Shown here: in pieces, positions 27,283 to 37,312 of the stretch
Layout: every line of letters starts with the position of its first letter
How positions within the stretch are numbered: position 1 is the stretch's first letter
Assembly (NCBI RefSeq): GCF_021432065.1
Contig: NZ_CP090364.1
Location: 124,001-188,000, forward strand
DNA: 64,000 bases
Reading direction: 5' to 3'
Source: Photobacterium sp. TLY01
GTDB lineage: Bacteria; Pseudomonadota; Gammaproteobacteria; Enterobacterales; Vibrionaceae
Notes under the pieces: model-generated
Database searches by the model: none
What the model saw: the letters and a program-made list of their open reading frames with translations, nothing else
Told to the model about the DNA's origin: nothing
Program-made: the position numbers and the translations under genes

Positions 27283-29385
27283 TCAGTTCTTCTGCCGGGC
27301 CACCCGGACCACGTTGGGCATCACCCGGATCCGGCGCATGATGTTGGCCAGATGAACCCGGCCTTTGGTTGTCAGGCGCACTGTGATGGTATACAGGCGG
27401 CCGTCTTTTTCTTCCGTCGACAATCCCTGAATGTTGGATCCGGTATTGGCGATGGTGTTGGTGAGATCGGCCAGCGCGCCCTGATGGTTCTGCATATCCA
27501 CTTTGAGGTTGGTGACAAACTCCTGCTCAAAGTCCCGGCTCCACTCAACCGGCATGTATTTGTCCGATTCTTTCTGATAGCCGCGGATATTGGCGCATTC
27601 TTCGCGGTGAATGACCAGCCCTTTGCCCGGACTGACATAGGCCATGATCGGGTCACCATGAATCGGATGGCAGCAGTTGGCAAAGGTCAGCAGAATACCG
27701 TCAGCACCCCGGATTGGCATCCGGCGTTTGTCATCCGCCTGGGTTTCGTCATCCAGCGTGCCGAGCAGGCGGCGGGCGACCACCACACTCATCAGTTCAC
27801 CCAGACCAATCGCAGCCAGCAGGGATTCTGAGTCTTTGAGACGCAGATCTTTGAGGACTTTGTCCAGCGTGACCGGGTCGACCTGATCGATGTTCAGCTC
27901 GCCCAGCGCATGATTGAGCAGACGGCGGCCCAGAGTGATCGACTCAGTACGGCGCATGGTTTTCAGCACCTGGCGGATCTTGGTGCGGGCCCGTGAGGTC
28001 ACCACATAGTTGAGCCAGGCGGCATTCGGACGGGCGCCCGGCGCACTGATGATATCGACTGTCTGGCCGTTTTTCAGTGGTTTGCTCAGCGGATAAGGCT
28101 GACGGTCAATTTTCGCCCCGACGCAGGTGTTACCGACATCGGTGTGCACGGCATAGGCAAAGTCGACTGCGGTCGCGCCGACCGGCAGTTCGACAATCCG
28201 GCCTTTGGGGGTGAAAACGTAAATCTCATCCGGAAACAGATCGGATTTCACGTTCTCGATGAATTCGAAGGAGTTACCGGCGCTTTGCTGCAGCTCGATC
28301 AGGCTTTGCATCCAGCGCTGGGCTTTGACCTGCGCTGTGGTACCTGAGCTTTCACCGTCTTTGTAAGCCCAGTGCGCCGCGACCCCTTTATCGGCCATCT
28401 GATCCATGTCTTCGGTGCGGATCTGTACTTCAACCGGTACACCGTGCGGGCCGACCAGCGAGGTATGCAGCGACTGATAGCCGTTGGCTTTCGGGATGGC
28501 GATATAGTCTTTCATCCGGCTCGGACGCGGCTTGTACAGGTTGTGTACCTGGCCCAGCACGCGATAGCAGGTATCCAGGTTATCGACCAGCACCCGGAAC
28601 GCGTAGATATCCATGATGGAATGAAAACGCTGTTCTTTGTTCTTCATCTTGTTGTAGATGGAGTACAGATTTTTTTCACGGCCCAGAACCTGGCCGTCGA
28701 TCCCCGCATCATGAAGGCGACCTTCAATCTCGGCGTGAATACGGTTGATCATTTCTTTGCGGTTACCACGGGCAGCGGCAACCACTTCTTTCAGGACCCG
28801 ATAGCGGTTCGGGTACAGTGCCTCAAAGCCCAGCTCTTCAAGCTCGGTCTTGATATTGTGAATACCCAGACGGTGGGCCAGGGGCGAGAAGATTTCCAGT
28901 GTTTCGCGGGCAATGCGGCGACGTTTATCCGGACGCAGCGCGCCCAGGGTGCGCATGTTGTGGGTCCGGTCGGCCAGTTTGATCAGGATCACCCGGATGT
29001 CATTGGCCATGGCCATGATCATCTTGCGGAAGTTTTCTGCCTGCGCTTCCTTGCGGTCGCGGAACTTGAGCTTGTCCAGTTTGGACACGCCGTCCACCAA
29101 CTCTGCCACGGTCGAGCCGAAACGACTGTCGAGGTCGTCTTTGGTGACATCGGTATCTTCGATGACGTCGTGGAGCAGGGCGGCCATCAGGGTCTCATAA
29201 TCCAGGCGCATTTCGGCCAGGATACGGGCGACGGCAATCGGGTGGATGATGTAAGGCTCGCCGCTGGAACGCGTCTGGCCTTCATGGGCGTCTCTTGCGA
29301 CTAAATAGGCCTGCCTGAGCGCCTCAATCTGAGTCTCAGGCAGGTATTCAATTACAACTTCTTTCAGGCTATCAAAGAGATACAA
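27283..29385 (-). CDS. spoT: Bifunctional (p)ppGpp synthase/hydrolase SpoT
   Basis: Sets the level of the alarmone (p)ppGpp, mainly by hydrolysis. Domains in order over 700 residues: HD hydrolase (HPIAVARILAEMRLD, ALLHDVIEDTDVT with the metal-binding HD near 70), the synthetase domain (about 240-350, with RPSRMKDYIAIPKANGYQSL), TGS (VFTPKGRIVELPVGATAVDFA), the helical/zinc-finger region (FANCCHPIHGDPI) and a C-terminal ACT domain (VDMQNHQGALADLTNTIA). The HD motif is intact, which separates it from RelA. It follows rpoZ by 18 bases. Confidence 0.96.
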   Translation of the reverse strand: MYLFDSLKEVVIEYLPETQIEALRQAYLVARDAHEGQTRSSGEPYIIHPIAVARILAEMRLDYETLMAALLHDVIEDTDVTKDDLDSRFGSTVAELVDGVSKLDKLKFRDRKEAQAENFRKMIMAMANDIRVILIKLADRTHNMRTLGALRPDKRRRIARETLEIFSPLAHRLGIHNIKTELEELGFEALYPNRYRVLKEVVAAARGNRKEMINRIHAEIEGRLHDAGIDGQVLGREKNLYSIYNKMKNKEQRFHSIMDIYAFRVLVDNLDTCYRVLGQVHNLYKPRPSRMKDYIAIPKANGYQSLHTSLVGPHGVPVEVQIRTEDMDQMADKGVAAHWAYKDGESSGTTAQVKAQRWMQSLIELQQSAGNSFEFIENVKSDLFPDEIYVFTPKGRIVELPVGATAVDFAYAVHTDVGNTCVGAKIDRQPYPLSKPLKNGQTVDIISAPGARPNAAWLNYVVTSRARTKIRQVLKTMRRTESITLGRRLLNHALGELNIDQVDPVTLDKVLKDLRLKDSESLLAAIGLGELMSVVVARRLLGTLDDETQADDKRRMPIRGADGILLTFANCCHPIHGDPIMAYVSPGKGLVIHREECANIRGYQKESDKYMPVEWSRDFEQEFVTNLKVDMQNHQGALADLTNTIANTGSNIQGLSTEEKDGRLYTITVRLTTKGRVHLANIMRRIRVMPNVVRVARQKN

Positions 29386-29403
29386 ATTGCCCGCTTCCTT
29401 GAA

Positions 29404-29679
29404 TTAGCGCTGGTTACCTGCAATCGCACTGACTGCCGCCAGCTCAGCGGCTTCCTGCTCTTGCATTTCCTGACGCTCACGTGCATCCAGAATGTCTTTG
29501 GTGATCAGGCCTTCTTCGATCTCGCGCAGGGCGATCACTGTGTATTTGTCATTCTCTTCAGGAACCAATGGATCCTTACCGCCAGTCTGCATTTGACGCG
29601 CGCGGCGAGAAGCAATTTGAATCAGGTCGAAACGGTTGCCGATTTTATCAACAGCATCTTGAACAGTTACGCGTGCCAT
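29404..29679 (-). CDS. rpoZ: DNA-directed RNA polymerase omega subunit
   Basis: A 91-residue subunit that aids beta-prime folding and RNA polymerase assembly and forms part of a ppGpp site. The N-terminus [20 protein letters not shown] and the [20 protein letters not shown] segment are diagnostic. It lies between gmk and spoT in the conserved operon. Confidence 0.97.
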   Translation of the reverse strand: MARVTVQDAVDKIGNRFDLIQIASRRARQMQTGGKDPLVPEENDKYTVIALREIEEGLITKDILDARERQEMQEQEAAELAAVSAIAGNQR

Positions 29680-29729
29680 CGAGGACTCCAGTGGGTTTAA
29701 TAAAAAGATGGAAAATTGTACAAAATTAC

Positions 29730-30368
<639 letters not shown>

Positions 30369-30502
30369 TCAAGTGGAAGAAAGGGCGCGCAGGGTATCAT
30401 GAACTGCGGCTAAATTGAATCCGCAAGTGTGAAGTTTCGCTCCAGGGCCAAAAACCGCCTTCATGACCTTGCTCTTATAAAAAATAGCAGCTGGTTGCTG
30501 GG

Positions 30503-31567
30503 TTAGCGGGTCAGGGTTGTGAGCCGGGTGAAATTCTCCACCATGTGGTGGAAGCTGTAGTGCTGGCGGGCTTTCTGACAATTGGCTGCGCCAATCGCCT
30601 GCCATTGCTCGGGCTCGGACAATAAATGCTGAAATGCGCGGGCGTAGTGAGCGGGCGGTACGACAAAAGGCGTGTTTTCCGCGGCGACTATGGTTTTCAC
30701 ATCGCCCACATCGGTGGCGACAATCGGCAGGGCGGTTGCCATGGCTTCCAGCACAGATAAGGGCATCTGTTCAGTATCGGATGACAGGCAAAAGATGTCG
30801 CCCTGGGCCAGAAATCCCCAGACATCATCAATCCGTCCAGCCAGCCTGACCGTTTGTGTCAGGTTACGGGCCACAATGTAGGCCTCAAGTTCGGTCAGCA
30901 TCGGGCCATCACCGCCGATCAGTAAGCGGCTGCGGGGGGCATGGCTGGCAAAGGTGTCGATCAGACGGTGGAGATTTTTTTCGGCGCGTAAGCTCGCCAG
31001 GGTGATCAGTGTGGTCACTGCAGAAGGCGGCCTTTTCTGAAGCGTTTCCGGCATGGCAATGCCATTGGGAAAATAGTGCAGCCGCTGTTCGGGGATCTGC
31101 CAGTGCTGCCGGGCGATGGCCATTAAGGTGTTGGACGGTACCACGACCTGGGTGTCCCCACTGAGCGCATGGCGGCGAAACAGATTTCGGCGCCGGTACA
31201 ACTGGCTGGCTTCATCCGGGCTGAAGCCGTCTTCCCAGTGAATGCCCCGGCACAGGCGCAGCAGGCGGTTGCAGAAGGCCCATTCGATGGCGCCCCAGTT
31301 GTAGGTCATCAGGATATCGGGTTGATGACGGCTGATCAGGCGGTGAATGGTGTGCAGTCGCTGTGGCAGGCTCATGGCCTTGAGGGCCGGCATGGGCAGA
31401 AACTCGGCCTGCACATCGGTTGCCAGCCGGGACATTGCCTGATCGGCGCCGTCCAGCGAGATGATGGTGTGGCGATATTGTCCGGACAGGGCATTGGCCA
31501 ATTGCGCGAAGCGGATTTGCGGGCCGCCCACGGCAAAAGTGGAAAAGACATGCAGTAAGCGGATCAT
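30503..31567 (-). CDS. Family 4 glycosyltransferase
   Basis: A 354-residue GT-B glycosyltransferase. The N-terminal acceptor domain begins MIRLLHVFSTFAVGGPQIRF; the C-terminal nucleotide-sugar domain has LASLRAEKNLHRLIDTFA, LIGGDGPMLTELEAYI and the retaining-enzyme signature SSDTEQMPLSVLEAMATALP with its catalytic glutamate. Its ATG overlaps the stop of the oxidoreductase/epimerase fusion by four bases, so the two act together, probably making a surface or secreted glycan. Donor and acceptor are unknown. No polymerase or export gene lies nearby, so it is a two-gene module. Confidence 0.85.
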   Translation of the reverse strand: MIRLLHVFSTFAVGGPQIRFAQLANALSGQYRHTIISLDGADQAMSRLATDVQAEFLPMPALKAMSLPQRLHTIHRLISRHQPDILMTYNWGAIEWAFCNRLLRLCRGIHWEDGFSPDEASQLYRRRNLFRRHALSGDTQVVVPSNTLMAIARQHWQIPEQRLHYFPNGIAMPETLQKRPPSAVTTLITLASLRAEKNLHRLIDTFASHAPRSRLLIGGDGPMLTELEAYIVARNLTQTVRLAGRIDDVWGFLAQGDIFCLSSDTEQMPLSVLEAMATALPIVATDVGDVKTIVAAENTPFVVPPAHYARAFQHLLSEPEQWQAIGAANCQKARQHYSFHHMVENFTRLTTLTR

Positions 31568-33786
31568 TCTGAAACCACTTTGTCAGCATGCACGGGGCGC
31601 GGCGTGGCACTTTCACCACGGGTGACTTCGGCTTCTGTCTCAGCCGCAGGCGTCGCCTGATGCACCAGAATGGCCTGTTGATAAAAGCAGTCCCAGTCAC
31701 TGACCGGCTGCCAGTTCAGCAGGCGCTTCTCAATGCTGGTATCAAAACGGGCATTCATGGCGCGGGAGCGCAGATCGTACAAGGTGGGCACATCGGTTTT
31801 GCGGCCCGACAAGCGCTTGATGCCCCATTTACCCAGTTCCTGCAGAAACAGCCAGAAGGTCAATTGCGGTACATAGCGATAGGGGCGGCCCAGTCCCTTG
31901 CTGATCATGGCCACGTATTCGCGCGCGCTGGGGCGCACATCACCGACCAGGTTCAGTGCTTTGCCGGCAATGCCCGGCGCGGTCAGGGCAGATACCGCGG
32001 CGCTGGCAACATCGCTGGCCAGCACAAAAGGCAGGGGGTTATGGCCTAAGTTCCAGCCAATAAAATACTGGTTGTTATTGAAAAAGCCGACCCCGGTGTG
32101 ATTCACCAATCCACCCTGACCGACCACAATGCCGGGCCGGAGCACGACAATGTCCAGTCCCTTGATTTCATGCAGCAGCAGGTGATCGGCCATGGCTTTG
32201 GCGCGGGCATAATGTGCCCGCTGTGCAGCCGCCGGGTCCGGCGGGGTGTCGCTGTGAATCACAGTTCTGTCGCTGCCGAGATAGAGCGAGGCGATGGAGC
32301 CCAGGTGCACCAGACGCGTGATCTGGTGAGTCTGACAGGCCTGGGCAATCAGCCGGGCCGAATCGACCATGGCGTGCTGAATGGTTTCCCAGTCACCGCT
32401 GGCACCGCCGTGGGCCAGATTGATGACATAAGTGGCACGTTGTACGGCGGTATCAACGGCCACGGGATCGCACACATCCCCCTGGATTAACTGCACGGCT
32501 GGCTGGTGATAAAAAGCAGGTAAAGCCTGAAGATTGCGCGCCATGATGCCGACTGAATCGTGTTTTTTCAGCAAGTGTTGCACCACATGACGACCGATAA
32601 AGCCGGTGCCGCCGATCACCAGCACATCGAAAGGCGTGTCGCAAGGTTGGTCGCTGTCTGGTTTAGCGGTGCAATGAACCGGCGGCTTCGCTGTTTTCAG
32701 CAGATCGGCCCCCTGGCTTTGGCTGGCCAGAAGATGGCATAGCGCCACCAGATCGCGGCCGAGTACGCCATCATGCAATAAGGGTTGCCCGGTCGCGATC
32801 GCCTGATAAAACTGGCCAATACTGGTTTTCATCGACAGGAAAAAAGGATCCTGCGAGTTTTTCAGGCCGGCGGTACTGAGCGCATAGTCGCTCAGTTGCC
32901 GCATTCCCTGCGACAGCAGACTGCTGGCCTGGGTACAGGCGGCCACGGCTGTATCCAGCGCCGGCAGAAAACGGCTGCGGTTTTGCACTATGGCTTGCTG
33001 GCGGACAAAATCCAGGCTCAGGCAGCCGTCTTCGCCGGTGATCTGCATTTCCCACACCGGAAAATCCTGACCCATCGCAAAGGAGAAATGAAAAGGAATA
33101 TCCAGCTCGCCGATGGCATCCAGACGCTGAATCAAAGGCTGACCATTGCTGAGCTGCCGGGGCTGAGTGATTTGCGCCAGCACAGGCGCGTTCGGGCGGC
33201 CGAACAGACTGAGCAGCTGCGACAGCGGATGCACGGCCTGCTCGAGCAGTAAATTGACGGGCTGGCGGAACATCCAGTGACTGAACTGACCGGCTGCCAG
33301 CTGGCGTAACGGCATTTCATAGCGCAGGGAAACGGATTTCACCGGGCCAATGTCATGGTTGGCCAGATGCTGCCTCGCCCGGTCCATCACAGGATGAAAA
33401 ATGAAATTCTGATTCACGGCCAGCGTGACCCCCTGTTGCTCAGCCAGGGCAATCAGCGCATCGCATTCCGCTTCGGTTTCAGCCAGGGGTTTTTCGACCA
33501 GCACATGTTTGCCGTGGCGGAGCAGAGTCGTGGTTAATGCAGCATGGAGATTGGGCGGAGTCAGTACATGGGCGCTGTCAAATTCGGCCTCTGCCAGCGC
33601 TTGTTCGATTGTGCTGAAGACAGAGGGGATATGGTGACGCTTTGCCAGAGCTTGTGCGGCAGAGCGATTGGGATCGACAACAGCACACAGCGCAATGCCA
33701 TCCAGTGATCGGATGGCCGCCGCGTGAACATCAGAGATGTAGCCTGCACCAACCAGGATGACCTTCTTGTCTGTTTTTGCTGTCAT
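31564..33786 (-). CDS. Fusion of Gfo/Idh/MocA oxidoreductase and NAD-dependent epimerase/dehydratase
   Basis: A 740-residue two-enzyme fusion. Residues 1 to about 370 form a Gfo/Idh/MocA oxidoreductase: Rossmann motif VILVGAGYISDVHAAAI and the catalytic EKP box HVLVEKPLAE (98-100). Residues about 386-700 form an extended short-chain dehydrogenase: GGTGFIG (392-398), a serine-bearing LGSIASLYLG and the YxxxK pair in HYARAKAMAD (526-530). Both halves keep their catalytic residues. Together they could oxidise and epimerise one nucleotide sugar, channelling it to the glycosyltransferase encoded next, which overlaps by four bases. The exact substrate is unknown. A helical linker rich in Gln/Ser joins the halves. 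Confidence 0.85.
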   Translation of the reverse strand: MTAKTDKKVILVGAGYISDVHAAAIRSLDGIALCAVVDPNRSAAQALAKRHHIPSVFSTIEQALAEAEFDSAHVLTPPNLHAALTTTLLRHGKHVLVEKPLAETEAECDALIALAEQQGVTLAVNQNFIFHPVMDRARQHLANHDIGPVKSVSLRYEMPLRQLAAGQFSHWMFRQPVNLLLEQAVHPLSQLLSLFGRPNAPVLAQITQPRQLSNGQPLIQRLDAIGELDIPFHFSFAMGQDFPVWEMQITGEDGCLSLDFVRQQAIVQNRSRFLPALDTAVAACTQASSLLSQGMRQLSDYALSTAGLKNSQDPFFLSMKTSIGQFYQAIATGQPLLHDGVLGRDLVALCHLLASQSQGADLLKTAKPPVHCTAKPDSDQPCDTPFDVLVIGGTGFIGRHVVQHLLKKHDSVGIMARNLQALPAFYHQPAVQLIQGDVCDPVAVDTAVQRATYVINLAHGGASGDWETIQHAMVDSARLIAQACQTHQITRLVHLGSIASLYLGSDRTVIHSDTPPDPAAAQRAHYARAKAMADHLLLHEIKGLDIVVLRPGIVVGQGGLVNHTGVGFFNNNQYFIGWNLGHNPLPFVLASDVASAAVSALTAPGIAGKALNLVGDVRPSAREYVAMISKGLGRPYRYVPQLTFWLFLQELGKWGIKRLSGRKTDVPTLYDLRSRAMNARFDTSIEKRLLNWQPVSDWDCFYQQAILVHQATPAAETEAEVTRGESATPRPVHADKVVSE

Positions 33787-34088
33787 GCTGCTACCTCTCC
33801 TTGGTTTTTTCTTGAAAAACAGTGACTAGATGAGCGTCGTGATTGAACTTTTATACGATGGTTTTGCCGCTCTTGTTAACTATAGTCAGTGCAGACAGGG
33901 ACTGAGCTGCAACCTGATAAAGTCATGCGAAAGTTGAGAGCCGTGAACGCAGGCGGTGAGGTGGTGATGCCCGTCGAACGGGGTGGCGCAGGATCTGCTA
34001 ATCTGAATCAAATCAGATTGATCTGTTCTTATCTGCGGGCTGGGAGACTGGCATCTTTCATCACCTCTCTGCGACGGAGTTCCCGAAT
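33787..34088. other. Intergenic region with divergent promoters
   Basis: About 300 bases between the divergent fusion gene and lipoprotein gene. It must hold promoters for both. No repeat, RNA gene or recognised operator was found; small frames here lack ribosome-binding sites. Confidence 0.4.
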
Positions 34089-34601
34089 ATGGCGATTCGC
34101 CCCTTACTTGTTTGTCTGCTCTTGCTGCTGACCGGGTGTGGCAGCACAGGAGCCGGTTCATCCAGCCCGGCCAGCTATCACTACAGCAATGCGTGGTGGT
34201 ACGACGATTATCTGTATTACTGGCACCATTATTATCCGAACTGCTGTCAGGGGGATGGCGAATACAAGGAGATGATGACCCAGTGGTGGCAAAGTCTGGA
34301 TCCGGACAAGCAGCAGGAAATCAAAAACAAGTTCGACAACTGGCAAGGGGACCATGCTGATATTGCCGACAATCTGCCGGCGGTCAAAGCCCGGTTTGAT
34401 CAGAAATGGCAGAGCCTGCCGCCGGAGACACAACAACGAGTCCAGCAGCAATTGCAAACCCGCCGCGAGCAAGGCCCGATGGATCGCTCTGCGATTCGCG
34501 CAAACCGGCCTGCGCTGCAGCGCGGTATGATGAGTCACCCCAATATTGGCGCGGGTCAGATGCGTGGCCAGGGAGGCGGCGGACTGCGGGGCAGGATGTA
34601 A
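34089..34601 (+). CDS. Hypothetical lipoprotein
   Basis: Function not recognised. The 170-residue product has a lipoprotein signal peptide with lipobox LLTGC (C17) and serine after it (position +2 is Gly), so outer-membrane anchoring is likely. A Tyr/Trp/His-rich stretch (YHYSNAWWYDDYLYYWHHYY) with a CC pair follows, then a helical Gln/Lys-rich middle (DPDKQQEIKNKFDNW, PPETQQRVQQQL) and a Gly/Met/Arg-rich tail. The aromatic/His stretch could bind metal, which is speculation. It is upstream of the propionate operon but has its own spacing. Confidence 0.7.
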   Translation: MAIRPLLVCLLLLLTGCGSTGAGSSSPASYHYSNAWWYDDYLYYWHHYYPNCCQGDGEYKEMMTQWWQSLDPDKQQEIKNKFDNWQGDHADIADNLPAVKARFDQKWQSLPPETQQRVQQQLQTRREQGPMDRSAIRANRPALQRGMMSHPNIGAGQMRGQGGGGLRGRM

Positions 34602-34818
34602 CCAGACGTCACACAGGTTCTCTGTTCCGAACCCGAGGACTGATTTTGCTCACGCGAAACATCAAAACTGTCGACACATTGCAGAGCGCCTGTTGTGCTG
34701 ATTGAGTGTGATTTCCGAGAAATTTGCATTTTTTATGCCTTATTTATCGATTTTAGCTGATTTATCCCCTGGGTTTTGTCACTTTTAACGCGCTGACCTG
34801 ATTGCGAGTACAGTCACA

Positions 34819-34830
34819 ATTGTCGACAAT
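34819..34830. promoter_or_regulatory. GntR-type operator, first copy
   Basis: Perfect palindrome ATTGTCGACAAT. The TTGTNNACAA form is typical of GntR/FadR-type regulators; a GntR regulator called PrpQ controls prp genes in some gammaproteobacteria. It is about 190 bases before prpB. Confidence 0.65.
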
Positions 34831-34837
34831 CTTGTTG

Positions 34838-34849
34838 ATTGTTGACAAT
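34838..34849. promoter_or_regulatory. GntR-type operator, second copy
   Basis: ATTGTTGACAAT, one base from a perfect palindrome. Its centre is 19 bases from that of the first copy, close to two helical turns, which would let two dimers bind the same face of the DNA. Confidence 0.65.
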
Positions 34850-35015
34850 CTGTCTTCTATTTTAAGGTCATACTCTTGGGGAGCACGACAGTCAGTGATG
34901 ATCTTCCTGCTCACCCACTGACAGAAGATGAAAAGACGGCGACGGCACATTTCGGGTTGCCGGCGTTTGATTGAAAAACAGATCCAGAACCCAGCCCAAA
35001 ATTGAGGAAAATGCC

Positions 35016-35915
35016 ATGAGTTTAAGTCCGGGGGCGAAATTCAGACTCGCCATTCAAAATAACCATCCTTTGCAGATTGTCGGCACTGTGAATCCCTACT
35101 GCGCCATGATGGCAAAGCAACTGGGCCATCAGGCCATTTATCTGTCTGGCGGTGGGGTGGCCAACGCTTCTTATGGATTGCCGGATCTTGGGATCACTAC
35201 GCTCAATGACGTCTTGGTTGATGTCGAGCGCATTACCAATGCCTGTGACTTGCCGCTGCTGGTTGATATCGATACCGGCTTTGGCGGGGCATTTAATATT
35301 GCCCGGACCATTAAAGCCATGGAAAAAGCCGGCGCCGCAGCGGTGCATATGGAAGATCAGGTCGCGCAGAAGCGTTGTGGTCACCGGCCCAATAAGGCCA
35401 TCGTCAGCCAGCAAGAAATGGTGGATCGGGTGAAAGCGGCGGTGGATGCACGTATCAATCCGGACTTTGTCATCATGGCACGGACAGATGCACTGGCTGT
35501 TGAGGGCATGGACAGGGCGATTGAACGTGCGATTGCCTGCGTCGAAGCCGGGGCCGACATGATTTTTCCGGAAGCGATGACGCAGTTGGACCAGTACCAA
35601 GCGTTCTCAAATGCACTGCGTTCAGCCACGGGGAAACATGTTCCGATTCTGGCCAATATTACGGAGTTTGGCCAAACACCACTTTACGATTGTGAAGCAC
35701 TAGCACAATCGAATGTTGATATGGTGCTGTACCCACTCAGTGCATTTCGTGCCATGAATAAAGCAGCAGAGATGGTCTACAGCCATATTCTGGAACATGG
35801 CAATCAGGAAGCCATGCTGGAGAAAATGCAGACGCGTCAAGAGCTGTATCGTTACCTGAATTACCATGATTACGAAGACAAGCTGGATCAGCTGTTTTCA
35901 GAACAATCCTCGTAA
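35016..35915 (+). CDS. prpB: 2-methylisocitrate lyase PrpB
   Basis: Cleaves 2-methylisocitrate to pyruvate and succinate, the last step of the 2-methylcitrate cycle for propionate. The 299-residue TIM-barrel protein has the metal-binding [19 protein letters not shown], the catalytic KRCGHRP loop and the [20 protein letters not shown] segment. The ATG at 35016 has GAGG eight bases upstream and matches the family start; a TTG further upstream is rejected. First gene of the prp operon. Confidence 0.95.
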   Translation: MSLSPGAKFRLAIQNNHPLQIVGTVNPYCAMMAKQLGHQAIYLSGGGVANASYGLPDLGITTLNDVLVDVERITNACDLPLLVDIDTGFGGAFNIARTIKAMEKAGAAAVHMEDQVAQKRCGHRPNKAIVSQQEMVDRVKAAVDARINPDFVIMARTDALAVEGMDRAIERAIACVEAGADMIFPEAMTQLDQYQAFSNALRSATGKHVPILANITEFGQTPLYDCEALAQSNVDMVLYPLSAFRAMNKAAEMVYSHILEHGNQEAMLEKMQTRQELYRYLNYHDYEDKLDQLFSEQSS

Positions 35916-36080
35916 GCACAGGCTGCGGTACGGGGAAGTCCGGAAAGAACCAGAAATGCGAAACAGAGCCCTGAAGGGCCGACTCCAATCACGTGAAACC
36001 GCTGCGCTATCGAGCTGAAGCTGGCTCAATGAGACCGATTCATCAAGAATCCGAAGCGCAACAAGAAAAGGAATTTCAAC

Positions 36081-37211
36081 ATGTCATCTCAGCAACTTAG
36101 CGGCGCTGGCCTGCGGGGTCAAAGCGCGGGCAGCACTGCTTTATGTACCGTCGGTAAAACCGGCACAGGTCTGACTTACCGTGGTTATGACATCACAGAT
36201 CTGGCCAACCATGCTCAGTTTGAAGAAGTGGCCCACTTACTGCTCATCGGGCACTTACCCACGCAGGCTGAACTGGACCGATACAAAACCCGTTTGATCG
36301 GCCTGCGGGGCCTGCCTCAGGCCCTGAAAGAAGTCCTGGAGCGTATTCCTGCGGATGCGCACCCCATGGATGTGATGCGCACAGGGTGCTCCATGCTGGG
36401 GAACCTGGAGGCTGAGCATGATTTCTCGCAACAGCAAGCCGTGACCGAAAGAATGCTGGCGCTGTTCCCGGCGATAATCTGCTATTGGTATCGTTTCAGT
36501 CACGATGGCGTGCGGATCGACACGGAAGATACCCGTGAAGATTCTATCGGCGGGTACTTCTTAAAGATGCTGACCGGCGAAGCGCCAAGTGAACTGTTCA
36601 AGCAGGTGATGCACTGCTCGCTGATCCTGTACGCAGAACATGAATTTAATGCATCGACCTTTACGGCACGCGTCTGTGCTTCCACCCTGTCCGATCTCCA
36701 CTCTTGTGTGACAGGAGCCATCGGCACTTTACGTGGACCGCTGCATGGCGGGGCCAATGAAGCGGCGATGGAGATGATAGAGCACTGGAAAACGCCGGAT
36801 GAAGCCGAGCAAAATATTCTGCGCATGCTGGAGAACAAAGAGAAAATCATGGGCTTTGGTCATGCGATTTACCGTGAGAGCGATCCGCGCAATGCACTGA
36901 TCAAACGCTGGTCTCAGGCCCTGTCTGAGCAGGTGGGTGATACGCACCTGTTCGCCGTCTCTGAGCGTGTGGAATCGGTCATGAAACGTGAAAAAGGCCT
37001 GTTCTGTAACGCGGATTTCTTCCATGCCTCGGCCTATCATTTCATGGGGATTCCAACCAAATTATTCACCCCGATTTTTGTCATGAGCCGTTTGACGGGT
37101 TGGGCAGCTCATGTGTATGAGCAGCGGGCGAATAACCGGATTATCCGCCCCAGTGCAGATTACACTGGCCCGGAACATCAAGCCTGGTTGCCCATCGAAC
37201 AACGTGGCTAA
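36081..37211 (+). CDS. prpC: 2-methylcitrate synthase PrpC
   Basis: Condenses propionyl-CoA with oxaloacetate. The 376-residue citrate-synthase-fold protein has GLRGQSAGSTALCTVGKTGT at its N-terminus, the catalytic histidines in LHGGANEAAMEM and MGFGHAIYRESDPRN, and the closing AHVYEQRANNRIIRP. Short citrate-synthase length and the prp context favour methylcitrate over citrate. It lies 165 bases after prpB; that gap shows no hairpin I could recognise and may hold an internal promoter. Confidence 0.94.
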   Translation: MSSQQLSGAGLRGQSAGSTALCTVGKTGTGLTYRGYDITDLANHAQFEEVAHLLLIGHLPTQAELDRYKTRLIGLRGLPQALKEVLERIPADAHPMDVMRTGCSMLGNLEAEHDFSQQQAVTERMLALFPAIICYWYRFSHDGVRIDTEDTREDSIGGYFLKMLTGEAPSELFKQVMHCSLILYAEHEFNASTFTARVCASTLSDLHSCVTGAIGTLRGPLHGGANEAAMEMIEHWKTPDEAEQNILRMLENKEKIMGFGHAIYRESDPRNALIKRWSQALSEQVGDTHLFAVSERVESVMKREKGLFCNADFFHASAYHFMGIPTKLFTPIFVMSRLTGWAAHVYEQRANNRIIRPSADYTGPEHQAWLPIEQRG

Positions 37212-37312
37212 TCTGCTCGCCCTGACTGTGCCTTGTGCACGGTCAGGACATTGAGCCGATATTTTATCACTGGTTCACTCGAACCGGTTCTCTGTGATTT
37301 TTGGGATGGACT

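Larger units (their letters stand above)
34602..35015 (+). promoter_or_regulatory. Regulatory region of the prp operon
   Basis: About 410 bases before prpB without a gene. Its main features are two 12-bp palindromes at 34819-34849 and a related TGTCGACA core at 34669-34676. In propionate operons of relatives a regulator gene often lies at this place; here none is present. Confidence 0.6.

Noticed and set aside
28372..29304. 310-codon frame antisense to spoT
   Set aside because: Codon-shadow of a high-GC gene; His/Gln/Val-rich composition without any known motif.
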